Of a stretch of DNA of 64,000 bases, positions 17,296 through 26,590 are shown one piece after another. How positions within the stretch are numbered: position 1 is the first letter of the stretch; the number at the start of each line of letters is the position of its first letter. The stretch is from contig NZ_CP147520.1 in the NCBI RefSeq assembly GCF_037201975.1, forward strand, positions 3,472,001 to 3,536,000. The letters run 5' to 3'. Under the pieces are notes generated by a model, which was not told the origin of the DNA, searched no databases, and saw only the letters and a list, made by a program, of their open reading frames with translations. This DNA comes from Streptomyces sp. TG1A-60. Its GTDB lineage: Bacteria; Actinomycetota; Actinomycetes; Streptomycetales; Streptomycetaceae. The position numbers were made by a program, and so were the translations under genes.

Positions 17296-18447
17296 TCAGC
17301 CTTGCCGAATCACCAGTCTGCCACCCTGCCGCTGGGCGACGACCCGGCCGGGGAGATTGATGGCCCCCTGACCGCGCCAGCCGGTGATGAGGCGGTCGAT
17401 CTCCTCGATGTGCCGGGCGAAGAGGGAACCGGCCGGGGCACCGGCCTCGATGGCGGCGCGGCGCAGGATGCGGCGGCGCACGGCGGGCGGCAGGGCGTAG
17501 AGCTTGGCGCACTCCAGAAGCCCCGCGGCGTCGCGGACGGAGGCCTCGGCCTGGCGGGCCCAGGTGTCGAGGGCGTCGGCGTCGTCGCGGGAGAGCCGGG
17601 CCGTACGGGCGAGGGCCTCGACGACGCCCTTGCCGAGCGCTTTCTCCAGAGCGGGCAGTCCTTCGTGCCGGAGCCTGGAGCGGGTGTAGGCCGGGTCGGC
17701 GTTGTGGGGGTCGTCCCAGACGGACAGCGACTGGACCATGCAGGCCTTGCGGGCGGTCTGCCGGTCGAGTTGGAGGAAGGGGCGCCGGTAGCGGCCGTCG
17801 GCCCCCGAGACCGCGGCCATACCGGACAGGGAGCGGATGCCGGAACCGCGGGCGAGACCGAGCAGGACGGTTTCGGCCTGGTCGTCGCGGGTGTGGCCGA
17901 GCAGGACGGCGGTGGCGCCGTGGCGGTCCAGGGCGGCGTCCAGGGCGGCGTAGCGGGCGTCGCGGGCTGCGGCCTCGGGTCCGCCGTCCCGCCCGACGGT
18001 CACGGCCACGGACTCGACCGGGTCCAGGCCGAGTGCGTTCAGGCGCAGGACGACTTCCTCGGCGCGGAGGCCGGAGCCGGGCTGCAGACCGTGGTCGACG
18101 GTGATGCCGCCGGCGCGGACGCCGAGCTTGGGTGCCTCGAAGGCGAGGGCGGAGGCGAGCGCCATGGAGTCGGCGCCGCCGGAGCACGCCACGAGCACGA
18201 GCGGCGGCCCGTGCACGGCGGTCCTCGCACGCGGGGACACACTGAGCGTGGTCCCGGCGGGCACGGCCGCGGGGGGTACGGCCGTGGGGCGCGTGGGCGC
18301 CGGTTGTGCGCTTGTCGCGGAGGGCGCGCCGGGGGTCGCGCAGGCGGGCGCGTGCGGGGTGGTGTTCGTGTGGTGTTCGGTCAGGAGGTCGTGGAGTACG
18401 CGGCGGACCGCCAGGCGTATCGCCGCGACCGCGGGGTGGGGACCCAT
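17296..18447 (-). CDS. tilS: tRNA(Ile)-lysidine synthetase
   Basis: 383 residues. The PP-loop [20 protein letters not shown] (ATP pyrophosphatase motif SGGxDS) lies near residue 80. Further motifs are [53 protein letters not shown] and [24 protein letters not shown]. It converts C34 of tRNA-Ile(CAU) to lysidine, which is essential for reading AUA. The ~70-residue Ala/Pro/Thr-rich linker ([16 protein letters not shown]...) between the first helix and the PP-loop is longer than in most relatives and is likely disordered. It is the first gene of the tilS-hpt-ftsH block. Confidence 0.95.
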   Translation of the reverse strand: MGPHPAVAAIRLAVRRVLHDLLTEHHTNTTPHAPACATPGAPSATSAQPAPTRPTAVPPAAVPAGTTLSVSPRARTAVHGPPLVLVACSGGADSMALASALAFEAPKLGVRAGGITVDHGLQPGSGLRAEEVVLRLNALGLDPVESVAVTVGRDGGPEAAARDARYAALDAALDRHGATAVLLGHTRDDQAETVLLGLARGSGIRSLSGMAAVSGADGRYRRPFLQLDRQTARKACMVQSLSVWDDPHNADPAYTRSRLRHEGLPALEKALGKGVVEALARTARLSRDDADALDTWARQAEASVRDAAGLLECAKLYALPPAVRRRILRRAAIEAGAPAGSLFARHIEEIDRLITGWRGQGAINLPGRVVAQRQGGRLVIRQG

Positions 18448-18638
18448 GTCCGGTTCCCTTCATGAAATTGTCGGGAGGTGAGCCCGATCTCGGTCACTCA
18501 GAGTGTGTAGATGGTGACAGAGACGGGCCGTTCCCCGAGCATTGCACGCCTACCCATGGCTCACGGTCCCTCGGACGGGTGATTGGAGGGGCGTTCGCCT
18601 GCCGTCGGCCGGATTCGTTCACCACGCTCGCGCGCGGC

Positions 18639-19763
18639 TCACGACCCCGCCCTGCGATGCACCCGCGCGACCCAGTCCGCCGGTTTGGCGATCTCCGCCT
18701 TGGTCGGCAGGGTGTTCGGGGAGGTCCACACGCGGTTGAAACCGTCCATGCCGACCTGTTCGACGACCGCCCGTACGAACCGCTCGCCGTCCTTGTACTG
18801 CCTGAGTTTGGCGTCGAGTCCCAGGAGCTTGCGCAGGGCCTGGTCCAGGCGGGAGGCCCCCTTCGCGCGTCGCTGCTGGAACTTCTCGCGGATCTCGGCG
18901 ACCGAGGGCACGACCGCCGGGCCGACCCCGTCCATCACGAAGTCGGCATGGCCCTCGAGGAGGGACATGACGGCGGTCAGCCGGCCGAGGATCTCCCGCT
19001 GGGCGGGGGTCTGCACCAACTCCACGATCGAGTGAGCGTCGTCGCCCTGCTCGCCCTCGGGCCGACCCCCCGCGAGTGACTGGGCGGCCTCCCGGACGCG
19101 CTCCAGGAAGGTCGTGGGGTCGACCTCGGTCTCCTTGAGGAACGACTGGATTTCGCCCTCCAGGTGGTCCCGCAGCCAGGGGACCGCCGTGAACTGCGTG
19201 CGGTGCGTCTCCTCGTGCAGACAGACCCAGAGGCGGAAGTCGTGAGGCTGTACGTCGAGTTCGCGCTCCACGTGCACGATGTTCGGCGCGACCAGCAGCA
19301 GCCTGCCGCCGCCGTTCTCGGCGCCCGGGAAGTCGCGGGTCGCCGGGGCGAACGTCTCGTACTGGCCGAGCACGCGGGAGGCGAGGAACGACAGGAGCAT
19401 GCCCAGCTCCACGCCGGTGACCTTGCCGCCGACCGCGCCGAGGACGGCCCCGCCCGGCGTGTTGCCGCGACGTTCCTCCATCTTGTCGAGCAGCGGCTTC
19501 AGCAGCTCCCGGAAGCCGGCGACGTTGGCCCGGACCCAGCCCGGCCGGTCGACGACGAGGACGGGGGTGTCGTCGCCCGTGTCGGGGAGCATCCGCGTGA
19601 ACGCGCGGACGTGTTCCTCCGACTCCTTCGCGTGCCGGCGGAGCTCGGCGACGATGTCCCTGGCCTCGTCGCGGCTCACCTCGGGGCCCGGCCGCACGAG
19701 CCGGGTCGCGGTCGCCACCGCGAGATTCCAGTCGACCATCTCGGCACCACCGATACGAGTCAT
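18639..19763 (-). CDS. Zinc-dependent metalloprotease, DUF2342 family
   Basis: 374 residues. The catalytic helix LWVCLHEETHRTQFTAVPW contains HExxH, and a downstream RLTAVMSLLEGHADFVMDGVG supplies the third ligand, as in the DUF2342 'F420 biosynthesis associated' metalloprotease family. Other family marks are DWNLAVATATRLVRPGPEV at the N-terminus and LRKLLGLDAKLRQYKDGERF and PTKAEIAKPADWVARV at the C-terminus. The start was set at the ATG at 19763 (MTRIGGAEMVDWNL), since the further upstream frame is repeat-rich intergenic DNA. The substrate is unknown. The link with F420 is only by family name. Confidence 0.9.
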   Translation of the reverse strand: MTRIGGAEMVDWNLAVATATRLVRPGPEVSRDEARDIVAELRRHAKESEEHVRAFTRMLPDTGDDTPVLVVDRPGWVRANVAGFRELLKPLLDKMEERRGNTPGGAVLGAVGGKVTGVELGMLLSFLASRVLGQYETFAPATRDFPGAENGGGRLLLVAPNIVHVERELDVQPHDFRLWVCLHEETHRTQFTAVPWLRDHLEGEIQSFLKETEVDPTTFLERVREAAQSLAGGRPEGEQGDDAHSIVELVQTPAQREILGRLTAVMSLLEGHADFVMDGVGPAVVPSVAEIREKFQQRRAKGASRLDQALRKLLGLDAKLRQYKDGERFVRAVVEQVGMDGFNRVWTSPNTLPTKAEIAKPADWVARVHRRAGS

Positions 19764-19841
19764 GCTGTCAACCGTACGGGAGCGCTGCCGCTGGGGGCAG
19801 GTCGCGAGGGATGGGGGGCCTTGGGTGGGTGGGCACGTGCG

Positions 19842-19903
19842 GGTGGGTGTGGTCGCTCGCACCCACGCTGCGGAGCCCCATACCGGCACACGCCCGCGCC
19901 CTC
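19842..19903. repeat. Dispersed Streptomyces repeat, degenerate copy C
   Basis: Carries GTGGTCGCTCGCACCCACG, CTGCGGAGCC and ACGCCCGCGCCC in the same order as the 24081-24156 copy, but with several changes. It lies between the dacB stop and the metalloprotease start. Confidence 0.45.
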
Positions 19904-19957
19904 CTCCCAAGGCCTGCGGCCGTTTCGAGGGCGGCATGCTCTGGAAGGAGCGTCACC

Positions 19958-21613
19958 TCAGCGGCAGCCGCAGGTCGCCAGGGCCGAGGCCGCCGCGTCC
20001 AGGGCCTTGTGGGCCGCTGTGCGGTCCGTAGCCCCCGTGGCCAGGACGGCGAAGGCGAGGAGGCGGCCGTCGGCGTCCACGACCGTGCCGGCGAGGGTGT
20101 TCACGCCGGTCAGCGTGCCGGTCTTGGCCCGTACCACTCCGGTGCCGTCGGGCTGGGTGGCGTAGCGGCTGCTGAGGGTGCCGGTGAAGCCGGCCACCGG
20201 GAGACCGGTGAGCACCGGGCGGAGTTCGGGGTGGGAGGGAGCCGCCGACTCGGCGAGGAGGGCGGTGAGCAGGTCCGCGGTGAGCTGGTTGTCCCGGCTG
20301 AGACCACTGCCGTCGGCGAACTCGACGCCGTCGAGGGGCAGTCCGAGTTTCTTCAGCTGCTTCTTGATCGCTGCCGCGCCGCCTTCGAAGCTCGCCGGTT
20401 CGTCCGTCGCCACGGCGACCTGGCGGGCCAGTGCCTCGGCGAGGTCGTTGTCGCTGTGGGTGAGCATGCGCTCCACCAGGGCGGACAGGGGTGGAGAGGA
20501 GACCGAGGCGAGTTCCTCGGTGTCCGCAGTCGCCCTCGAGGAGTCCGGGAGGGGGCCCGTCGCCTCCGTCTTGACGCCGCGGTCCGCCAGGAGGTCCGCG
20601 AACTTCGCGGTCGCGTCCCCCGCCGGGTCGGTGGAGCGGGTCGTGGTACCGCTGGTGGAGTCGTCGAGACGGGCCTCGTCGACCATGAGGGCGGTGACGG
20701 GGGCGATGTTGCCGTCCACACCGATGGAGTGCAGCTCGGGGCCCTCGTAGAGGGAGGTGTCGTAGGTGAGCGTGATCTCGTCCAGGTGACGCTCGGCGAG
20801 AGCGGCGGCCGTCCGGTCGGCGAGGGCGCGCAGGCTCGCGTGGCCGCCCGCCTCCTCACGGGCGGTGAGGGTGGGGTCGCCGCCACCGACGAGGACCACC
20901 TCGGCGGAGTCGGGCTTCAGGACCGTACGGGTCTCGATGCGGTGGTCGGGGCCGGCCGCCGAGAGGACCGCCGCAGCCGTGGCGATCTTGGTGGTGGACG
21001 CGGGGGTCAGCGCGTCGTCCGCGTTCTGGCCGTAGAGCTGCCTGCCCGTCGCGACGTCGACGACGGCGGCTGCCGGACGAGGGCCCAGGTCCGGGGAGTT
21101 CAGGAACGGGTCCAAAACGGCTGCCAGGGCCGCGGACTCGGGCGCGGAGCCGGCGCCGGCCTGGGCGGCGCCGGCGCCCAGGCCGGTGAGCACGGAGAGG
21201 GCGCTCGGCGCGGGCTTGGGCGCCTCCGCCGACATACCGGGATCACGTCCGTGATCTGCGCCACCCTGCCCCGCGGGCGATGCCGCACGGTCACGCTCGG
21301 CCGTACGCTGACCCGATGAGTCCCAGGGTCCGGCGGCGGCCACCGCCCCGGCCGAGAGCACCAGCCCCAGGGTGGCCGCGCCAGCGGTGAACTGAAGGGT
21401 CGTGAGCTTCTTCGTGTTCCCCGCGAGCTGCGAAGAGCGTGCCGAGACGGCGCTCGTGACGCGTACGACACCGGGTTTCACCACCCGTGCGACGCGTTCC
21501 GCGCCGGGTTTCACGGCGCGTGAGAGGCGCACGACCCCCGGCTTCACGGCGCGCGCGACCCGCACCACGTGCGGTCTCGCGGCCCGCCAGACCTTCGGCT
21601 CAGGCACGACCAC
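19958..21613 (-). CDS. dacB: D-alanyl-D-alanine carboxypeptidase/endopeptidase, PBP4 (S13) type
   Basis: 551 residues. The S13 family active-site triad is present: PASTTKIATAAAVLSAAG (SxxK), HSDNDLAEALARQVAV (SxN), and RAKTGTLTGVNTLAGTVV (KTG). A membrane helix, LQFTAGAATLGLVLSAGAVA (around residues 73-92), acts as anchor or uncleaved signal. The cytoplasmic N-terminus is unusual, with four imperfect ~11-residue repeats of the form R-V-x-R-x-V-K-P-G. The enzyme trims or cleaves peptidoglycan stem peptides outside the cell. It is divergent from ppa with a 79-bp gap. Confidence 0.94.
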   Translation of the reverse strand: MVVPEPKVWRAARPHVVRVARAVKPGVVRLSRAVKPGAERVARVVKPGVVRVTSAVSARSSQLAGNTKKLTTLQFTAGAATLGLVLSAGAVAAAGPWDSSGQRTAERDRAASPAGQGGADHGRDPGMSAEAPKPAPSALSVLTGLGAGAAQAGAGSAPESAALAAVLDPFLNSPDLGPRPAAAVVDVATGRQLYGQNADDALTPASTTKIATAAAVLSAAGPDHRIETRTVLKPDSAEVVLVGGGDPTLTAREEAGGHASLRALADRTAAALAERHLDEITLTYDTSLYEGPELHSIGVDGNIAPVTALMVDEARLDDSTSGTTTRSTDPAGDATAKFADLLADRGVKTEATGPLPDSSRATADTEELASVSSPPLSALVERMLTHSDNDLAEALARQVAVATDEPASFEGGAAAIKKQLKKLGLPLDGVEFADGSGLSRDNQLTADLLTALLAESAAPSHPELRPVLTGLPVAGFTGTLSSRYATQPDGTGVVRAKTGTLTGVNTLAGTVVDADGRLLAFAVLATGATDRTAAHKALDAAASALATCGCR

Positions 21614-21692
21614 CAGCCCCTTTCGCGATCACACACCTGCGTGAGGGACACTTAACCACCAGAACTATGTGTTGATCATGGAGGAGCCACCG

Positions 21693-22184
21693 GTGGAGTT
21701 CGACGTCACGATCGAGATTCCGAAGGGTTCACGGAACAAGTACGAGGTGGACCACGAGACCGGTCGGATCCGCCTGGACCGTCGACTCTTCACCTCGACC
21801 GCCTACCCGACCGACTACGGCTTCGTCGAGAACACCCTCGGCGAGGACGGCGACCCGCTGGACGCGCTGGTCATCCTGGACGAGCCGACCTTCCCGGGCT
21901 GCCTCATCAAGTGCCGTGCGATCGGCATGTTCCGGATGACGGACGAGGCCGGCGGCGACGACAAGCTGCTGTGTGTCCCGGCGACCGACCCGCGTGTGGA
22001 ACACCTGCGTGACATCCACCACGTCTCGGAGTTCGACCGCCTGGAGATCCAGCACTTCTTCGAGGTCTACAAGGACCTGGAGCCCGGCAAGTCCGTCGAG
22101 GGCGCCGACTGGGTCGGCCGCGTCGAGGCCGAGGCCGAGGTCGAGAAGTCGTACATGCGCTTCAAGGAGCAGGGCGGTCACTGA
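21693..22184 (+). CDS. ppa: Inorganic pyrophosphatase
   Basis: The 163-residue family I enzyme contains [39 protein letters not shown] (the DxDPxD metal site) and [20 protein letters not shown]. It hydrolyses PPi to phosphate, pulling biosynthetic reactions forward. I chose the GTG at 21693 because GAGGAG lies at 21681-21686 and the resulting protein matches the normal Streptomyces length; the frame is open further upstream to 21669. Residues are typical, with no truncation. Confidence 0.97.
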   Translation: MEFDVTIEIPKGSRNKYEVDHETGRIRLDRRLFTSTAYPTDYGFVENTLGEDGDPLDALVILDEPTFPGCLIKCRAIGMFRMTDEAGGDDKLLCVPATDPRVEHLRDIHHVSEFDRLEIQHFFEVYKDLEPGKSVEGADWVGRVEAEAEVEKSYMRFKEQGGH

Positions 22185-22325
22185 CCTGCCGGCTCCGCCG
22201 ACCGTTGTCACGGACGGGCCGCGTGTCCCCTTGAGGGGCGCGTGGCCCGTTCGCGTGTCAGTGGGTACCGATGCGCATACTGAGGCGTACCGGAGGTGTC
22301 GTACAGGGAGCGCGGCGGAGTGGGA

Positions 22326-24050
22326 GTGACGGAACGCGAGAAGCGCAGGCCGGAGGAGGAGCGCAAGCCGGTGTCGGACGAGGCGGGCGGCACCTTCGTG
22401 TCGGTGACGGGTCTCACCATGGGTATCGACGGCGACGCGTCGGTGACGTCGGAGTTCGCGATCCCCGACGGGCTGGCCGTGCTTGGCGCCGGGGCGGAGC
22501 CCGAGGCGCTAACGACCTCCGAGTTCGCCCTGCCGAAGGGGCTGGCGCCGCCCGAGCCGGTCCCGGTGGAGCAGGAGGAGTCCGCGTTCAGCGCGCCGCG
22601 CACCTACAGCGCGCGGCACGCGCCGGTCGCGTTCACGCCGCCCAGCGGGATCCCGGCCGTCAGACTGGCCACGGACGTGCCCTGGCAGGACCGGATGCGC
22701 ACGATGCTGCGGATGCCGGTGGCGGAGCGGCCCGCGCCGGAGCCGCCGCCGCGTGCGGAGGGCGATACGGGGCCCGCGGTGCCGCGCGTGCTCGACCTCA
22801 CCCTGCGTATCGGCGAACTGCTGCTCGCGGGCGGCGAGGGCGCGGAGGACGTGGAGGCGGCGATGTTCGCCGTCTGCCGCTCCTACGGCCTCGACCGCTG
22901 CGAGCCGACCGTCACCTTCACCCAGCTGTCGGTCACCTACCAGCCGTCGCTCGTGGACGACCCGGTCTCGGCGTCCCGGATCGTCCGGCGGCGGGCCACC
23001 GACTACACGCGGCTCGCGGCCGTCTACCGGTTGGTGGACGACCTCAGCGACCCGGAGAACGTGATCTCGCTGGAGGAGGCGTACCGGCGGCTCGCGGAGA
23101 TTCGGCGCAACCGGCACCCGTACCCCGGCTGGGCGCTGACCGCGGCCAGCGGGCTGCTCGCGGGCGCCGCCTCCGTGCTGGTCGGCGGTGGGTTCATCGT
23201 CTTCTTCGCCGCGGCGCTGGGTGCGATGCTCGGCGACCGGCTGGCCTGGATGTGTTCGGGGCGGGGGCTGCCGGAGTTCTACCAGTTCCTGGTGGCGGCG
23301 ATGCCCCCCGCGGCGATCGGGGTGGCGCTGACCGTGGCGCACGTGGACGTGAAGGCGTCTGCCGTCATCACCGGTGGGCTCTTCGCGCTGCTGCCCGGGC
23401 GGGCGCTGGTGGCGGGGGTGCAGGACGGGCTGACCGGCTTCTACATCACCGCCTCCGCCCGGCTCCTTGAGGTCATGTACCTCTTCGTGGGCATCGTGGT
23501 GGGGGTGCTGCTCGTCCTGTACTTCGGCGTGGAGCTGGGTGCCGAGCTGAACCCGGACGCGGCACTCGGCAGCGCGGACCGGCCGCTGTTGCAGCTCGGG
23601 GCGTCGATGCTGTTGTCGTTCACCTTCGCGGTGCTGCTTCAGCAGGAACGAGCCACCGTGCTGGCCGTGACCCTGAACGGGGGTGTCGCCTGGGCCGTGT
23701 ACGGGGCGATGCACTACGCGGGCGAGATCTCGCCGGTCGCCTCCACGGCCGTGGCCGCGGGTGTGGTGGGCCTGTTCGGGCAGTTGCTGTCGCGGTATCG
23801 GTTCGCTTCGGCGTTGCCGTACACGACGGCGGCGATCGGGCCCCTGCTGCCGGGGTCGGCGACGTATTTCGGGTTGCTGGGGTTCGCGCAGAACGATGTG
23901 GACGCGGGGTTGGTGTCGCTGACGAAGGCGGCGGCGCTGGCCATGGCCATCGCCATCGGGGTGAACCTCGGGTCCGAGACGTTCCGGCTGTTCCTGCCGG
24001 GGGCGGCGCGCGCTGGGCGCAAGGCCGCGAAGCGGACCAGGGGGTTCTGA
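22326..24050 (+). CDS. Threonine/serine exporter family (ThrE) membrane protein
   Basis: 574 residues. A ~140-residue disordered N-terminus contains two copies of TSEFA(I/L)PxGLA. The ThrE domain follows (RVLDLTLRIGELLLAGGEGA, DVEAAMFAVCRSYGL), then about ten membrane helices forming ThrE and ThrE_2 parts, including GWALTAASGLLAGAASVLVG and PLLPGSATYFGLLGFAQNDV. Relatives export threonine, serine or small dipeptides. The GTG at 22326 has GGAG a few bases upstream; an open GTG is also at 22296. It follows ppa with a 141-bp gap and converges on the DedA gene. The substrate is unproven. Confidence 0.9.
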   Translation: MTEREKRRPEEERKPVSDEAGGTFVSVTGLTMGIDGDASVTSEFAIPDGLAVLGAGAEPEALTTSEFALPKGLAPPEPVPVEQEESAFSAPRTYSARHAPVAFTPPSGIPAVRLATDVPWQDRMRTMLRMPVAERPAPEPPPRAEGDTGPAVPRVLDLTLRIGELLLAGGEGAEDVEAAMFAVCRSYGLDRCEPTVTFTQLSVTYQPSLVDDPVSASRIVRRRATDYTRLAAVYRLVDDLSDPENVISLEEAYRRLAEIRRNRHPYPGWALTAASGLLAGAASVLVGGGFIVFFAAALGAMLGDRLAWMCSGRGLPEFYQFLVAAMPPAAIGVALTVAHVDVKASAVITGGLFALLPGRALVAGVQDGLTGFYITASARLLEVMYLFVGIVVGVLLVLYFGVELGAELNPDAALGSADRPLLQLGASMLLSFTFAVLLQQERATVLAVTLNGGVAWAVYGAMHYAGEISPVASTAVAAGVVGLFGQLLSRYRFASALPYTTAAIGPLLPGSATYFGLLGFAQNDVDAGLVSLTKAAALAMAIAIGVNLGSETFRLFLPGAARAGRKAAKRTRGF

Positions 24051-24080
24051 GCGCCTGACGGTTCGGGGGTGTGGGGGCCG

Positions 24081-24156
24081 TTGGCGACTGCGGGTTCCCT
24101 GGGGCTGATCGCGCCCACGCGGCGGAGCCGCACATCGATACAGCCCCGCGCCCCTG
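24081..24156. repeat. Dispersed Streptomyces repeat, copy B (intergenic)
   Basis: Best copy in the window: GGCTGATCGCGCCCACGCGG, GGCGGAGCCGCACATCGATA and CAGCCCCGCGCCCCT in series. From memory, this string is common in Streptomyces intergenic regions. It lies between convergent thrE-like and DedA genes, next to a terminator. Confidence 0.7.
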
Positions 24157-24166
24157 TAAAGCACGA

Positions 24167-24201
24167 ACACCCGCGCCCCCGAGTCACGGGAGCGCGGGTG
24201 T
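24167..24201. terminator. Bidirectional hairpin between convergent genes
   Basis: Ten-base perfect stem (24167-24176 with 24192-24201) with a 15-nt loop, between the ThrE-like stop at 24050 and the intended DedA stop at 24214. No T-run. Confidence 0.65.
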
Positions 24202-24213
24202 GGGACCTGACGG

Positions 24214-25124
24214 TCAGTACCGCGGGTAGTCCTGGCCCTGGTAGCCCTGCTGGTTCTGGTTCGGGGGGGCTGGTTGGGCTGGGGGTGCTGCTGGGCGTAC
24301 GGCTGTTGCCCGGGCTGCTGGTAGCCGTAGTCCGGGTAACCCTGCTGCTGGTAACCCTGGTTGCCGTAACCCTGGTTGCCGTAACCCTGGTTGGGGTCGT
24401 ACGGCTGCTGCTGGGGCTGGGTCGACGGGATGCGGCGGAGCTGGGTCGTGGCGTCGTCCATGACCGGGACGGCCGGCGGCTGCTCGGCCTGCTGGGGCCG
24501 GTTCTTCTTCGCCTTCCTCGCCTTGACGAGCTCGAAGATGATCGGGAGTACCGAGAGGAAGACGATGAGGATCAGCATCGCCTCGATGTTCTTGCGGACG
24601 AACTCGATCTGACCGAGCCAGGAGCCCAGAAGGGTGACGCCCGCGCCCCAGAGGATGCCGCCGACGATGTTGAAGATGAGGAACGTGCGATACCGCATGC
24701 CACTGACGCCGGCGATGATCGGCGTGAACGTGCGCACGATCGGCACGAAGCGGGCCAGGATCAGGGACTTCGGACCGTGCTTCTCGAAGAACGCGTGGGC
24801 CTTGGTGACGTTCTCCTGCTTGAAGAAGCGGGAATCGGGCCGCTTGAACAGGGCGGGGCCGACCTTCTTGCCGAACATGTAGCCCGCCTGGTCGCCCAGG
24901 ACCGCGGCGACGCAGATCAGCACGATGGCCGGCCAGAGCGGGAAGTCCAGCGTCTTGGCGGTGATCAGCATGCCCGCCGTGAACAGCAGCGAGTCACCCG
25001 GCAGGAAGAAGCCGATGAGGAGGCCTGACTCGGCGAACACGATCAGGAGCAGGCCCCAGATGCCGAACGAGTTGAGCAGATAGTCCGGATCCAGCCAGCT
25101 CGGTCCGAGGGCGATCGTCGTCAC
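24214..25124 (-). CDS. DedA family (SNARE-associated) membrane protein, C-terminal frameshift
   Basis: The DedA core is intact: GIWGLLLIVFAESGLLIGFF, LPGDSLLFTAGML, LGDQAGYMFGKKVGPALF, FFEKHGPKSLILARFVPIVR, TFTPIIAGVSGM, and the closing helix AMLILIVFLSVLPIIFELV. A Gln/Tyr/Gly-rich tail follows. The tail runs into a C7 homopolymer (24263-24269). In the current frame it reads on for hundreds of codons antisense to the ThrE-like gene. One extra C restores a short Gln/Tyr tail ending QGQDYPRY with a stop at 24214, giving about 303 residues. I therefore read this as a one-base deletion (biological or sequencing). DedA proteins support membrane lipid flipping and homeostasis. GTG start with GGAG nine bases upstream. 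Confidence 0.85.
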
Positions 25125-25289
25125 GGTTCCGGGCTCCTGGGGGGTGAGAGAAAGTGAGGGCCTACGGGTGAGGACCCACTAGGGCTGGACCCATAGGGGT
25201 GACCAAAGCTATCAACGCACGGTCACCCCACGAGGTTCCACCGGTTCCACCAGAGTGCCCTGTGGCCACACTGAGACCAAGCTGTGTGG

Positions 25290-26051
25290 TCAGACGTGGT
25301 GCCGCGCCGCGTTCGCGGTGATCGCCTCCCGCAGATGCTCGGCAAGTCCGGGACGCATGGAGTCGTAGAACGCCTTGAACCGCTCGTCGGAGACGTACAT
25401 CTCGCCGAGGCACTGGTGCATCTCGTACGGGCAGTCGTAGAACCAGGCGCCGATGTGCTGCCGGTGCTCCTCGGCCATGTTCATGGCCACCTCGCCGGTC
25501 GGCGCCTCACCGGCCGTCATCAGGGCGTCGTAGCGCGCGCCCCAGTCGGCCACCTCGTCCTGCATGCGCTTCCAGTCCTCCTTGGTGTACGTGGCGGTGC
25601 GGCGTTGCGACTCGGCGTACGCCGACGTGCCGCCCCAGCGCTGTTCCGCCTCCTCGGCGTACCGCTCGGGGTCGTTGTCGCCGAAGACCTCGAACCGCTC
25701 CTCGGGGGTGAGGTTGATGCCCATCCTGCGTGCCTCCATGGTGTGTTCCACGGCCGCGGCCATCTTCCGCAGCTTCTCGATCCGGGCGGTCAGCAGCTCG
25801 TGCTGGCGGCGCAGGTGCGCGCGCGGGTCCGCATCCGGGTCGTCGAGCAGGGTCGCGACCTCGTCGAGGGGGAAGCCGAGCTCCCGGTAGAACAGGATCT
25901 GCTGGAGCCGGTCGAGGTCGGCGTCGTCGTAGCGGCGGTGGCCCGCGTGGGTGCGCTCGGTCGGTACGAGCAGGCCGATCTCGTCGTAGTGGTGCAGCGT
26001 GCGCACCGTGACGCCGGCGAATCCGGCGACCTGTCCCACGGTGTGGCCCAT
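25290..26051 (-). CDS. tipA: MerR family thiopeptide-sensing regulator TipA
   Basis: The 253-residue protein has a MerR HTH at residues 3-70 (VGQVAGFAGVTVRTLHHYDE, GHRRYDDADLDRLQQILFYR), a coiled coil, then the TipAS drug-binding domain. Cys207 and Cys214 (YDC..., HQCLGEMYV) match the positions known in S. lividans TipAL, where the cysteine traps thiostrepton-class antibiotics covalently. Met110 (MGINLTPEE, ATG at 25724) is preceded by GGAGG and matches the known internal start for the short drug-sequestering TipAS form. The same gene would therefore make both activator and immunity protein. From memory, S. coelicolor tipA is at this locus. Confidence 0.95.
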   Translation of the reverse strand: MGHTVGQVAGFAGVTVRTLHHYDEIGLLVPTERTHAGHRRYDDADLDRLQQILFYRELGFPLDEVATLLDDPDADPRAHLRRQHELLTARIEKLRKMAAAVEHTMEARRMGINLTPEERFEVFGDNDPERYAEEAEQRWGGTSAYAESQRRTATYTKEDWKRMQDEVADWGARYDALMTAGEAPTGEVAMNMAEEHRQHIGAWFYDCPYEMHQCLGEMYVSDERFKAFYDSMRPGLAEHLREAITANAARHHV

Positions 26052-26085
26052 GCTTCCGTCCCTTTCCCTTCTCGGTACGCACTCC

Positions 26086-26116
26086 AGGCTGGGTCCTCAC
26101 GCCACGTGAGGTGCAA
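26086..26116 (-). promoter_or_regulatory. tipA promoter with MerR-type operator
   Basis: On the minus strand: -35 TTGCAC (26111-26116), a 19-bp spacer, and -10 CAGCCT (26086-26091). The long spacer contains the inverted repeat CCTCACG-TGG-CGTGAGG (26095-26111). A 19-bp spacer holding a dyad is the hallmark of MerR-activated promoters, and the layout agrees with the thiostrepton-inducible tipA promoter as I recall it. It implies autoregulation. Confidence 0.85.
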
Positions 26117-26381
26117 GTCCTTTGTCCCTCCACACCGGGGGCCGGGCGACGGAGGCCGTGCGGCCCGTAGCGGACTGTGCACTTCCGCAAGTGATGTCCC
26201 TCACGAAACGCACTGTTCGCGCATCACACGGGTCCCACTGTGCACAACGCGAGGCTCCGTCGCGCAGACCGTGCACTTGTGCAATGGCCCGCTCCCGGCG
26301 GTCTTCCTACGCTGGGCGCACTTCGTCCGGAGTCCTCCCGTGGGACGGCCCGGATGATGTCGGCCACCTGCTCGGTTCGGT

Positions 26382-26442
26382 GTCCGTGGACGAGACGTCT
26401 GGCCCGCCACGGGGGTGCGGGCCAGGCGTCTCGTCCACGGAC
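26382..26442. repeat. 26-bp inverted repeat (large hairpin)
   Basis: Arms 26382-26407 and 26417-26442 are complementary with a single mismatch, around a 9-nt loop. This is far longer than a usual terminator here, and there is no T-run. It could be a second terminator for the PucR-like gene, an end of a lost mobile element, or a structured RNA. Confidence 0.85.
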
Positions 26443-26590
26443 GGGCAGCACCGCCCGCGCGCCGGTGCCGAGGGCGCGTGACCCGTCCTGTGGCGGGTGG
26501 ACACACCGGCTCCGTGAGCGCGGCAGCCGGTGCCCCCGGCGGGCGCCGGGCCGTGGTGCGACCCGCTGGATCGCAGAATCACCCGAGCCG

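Noticed and set aside
22509..24213. Long minus-strand continuation of the DedA frame (total 871 codons)
   Set aside because: It is antisense to the ThrE-like gene, has shadow composition, and arises only after the C7 frameshift.
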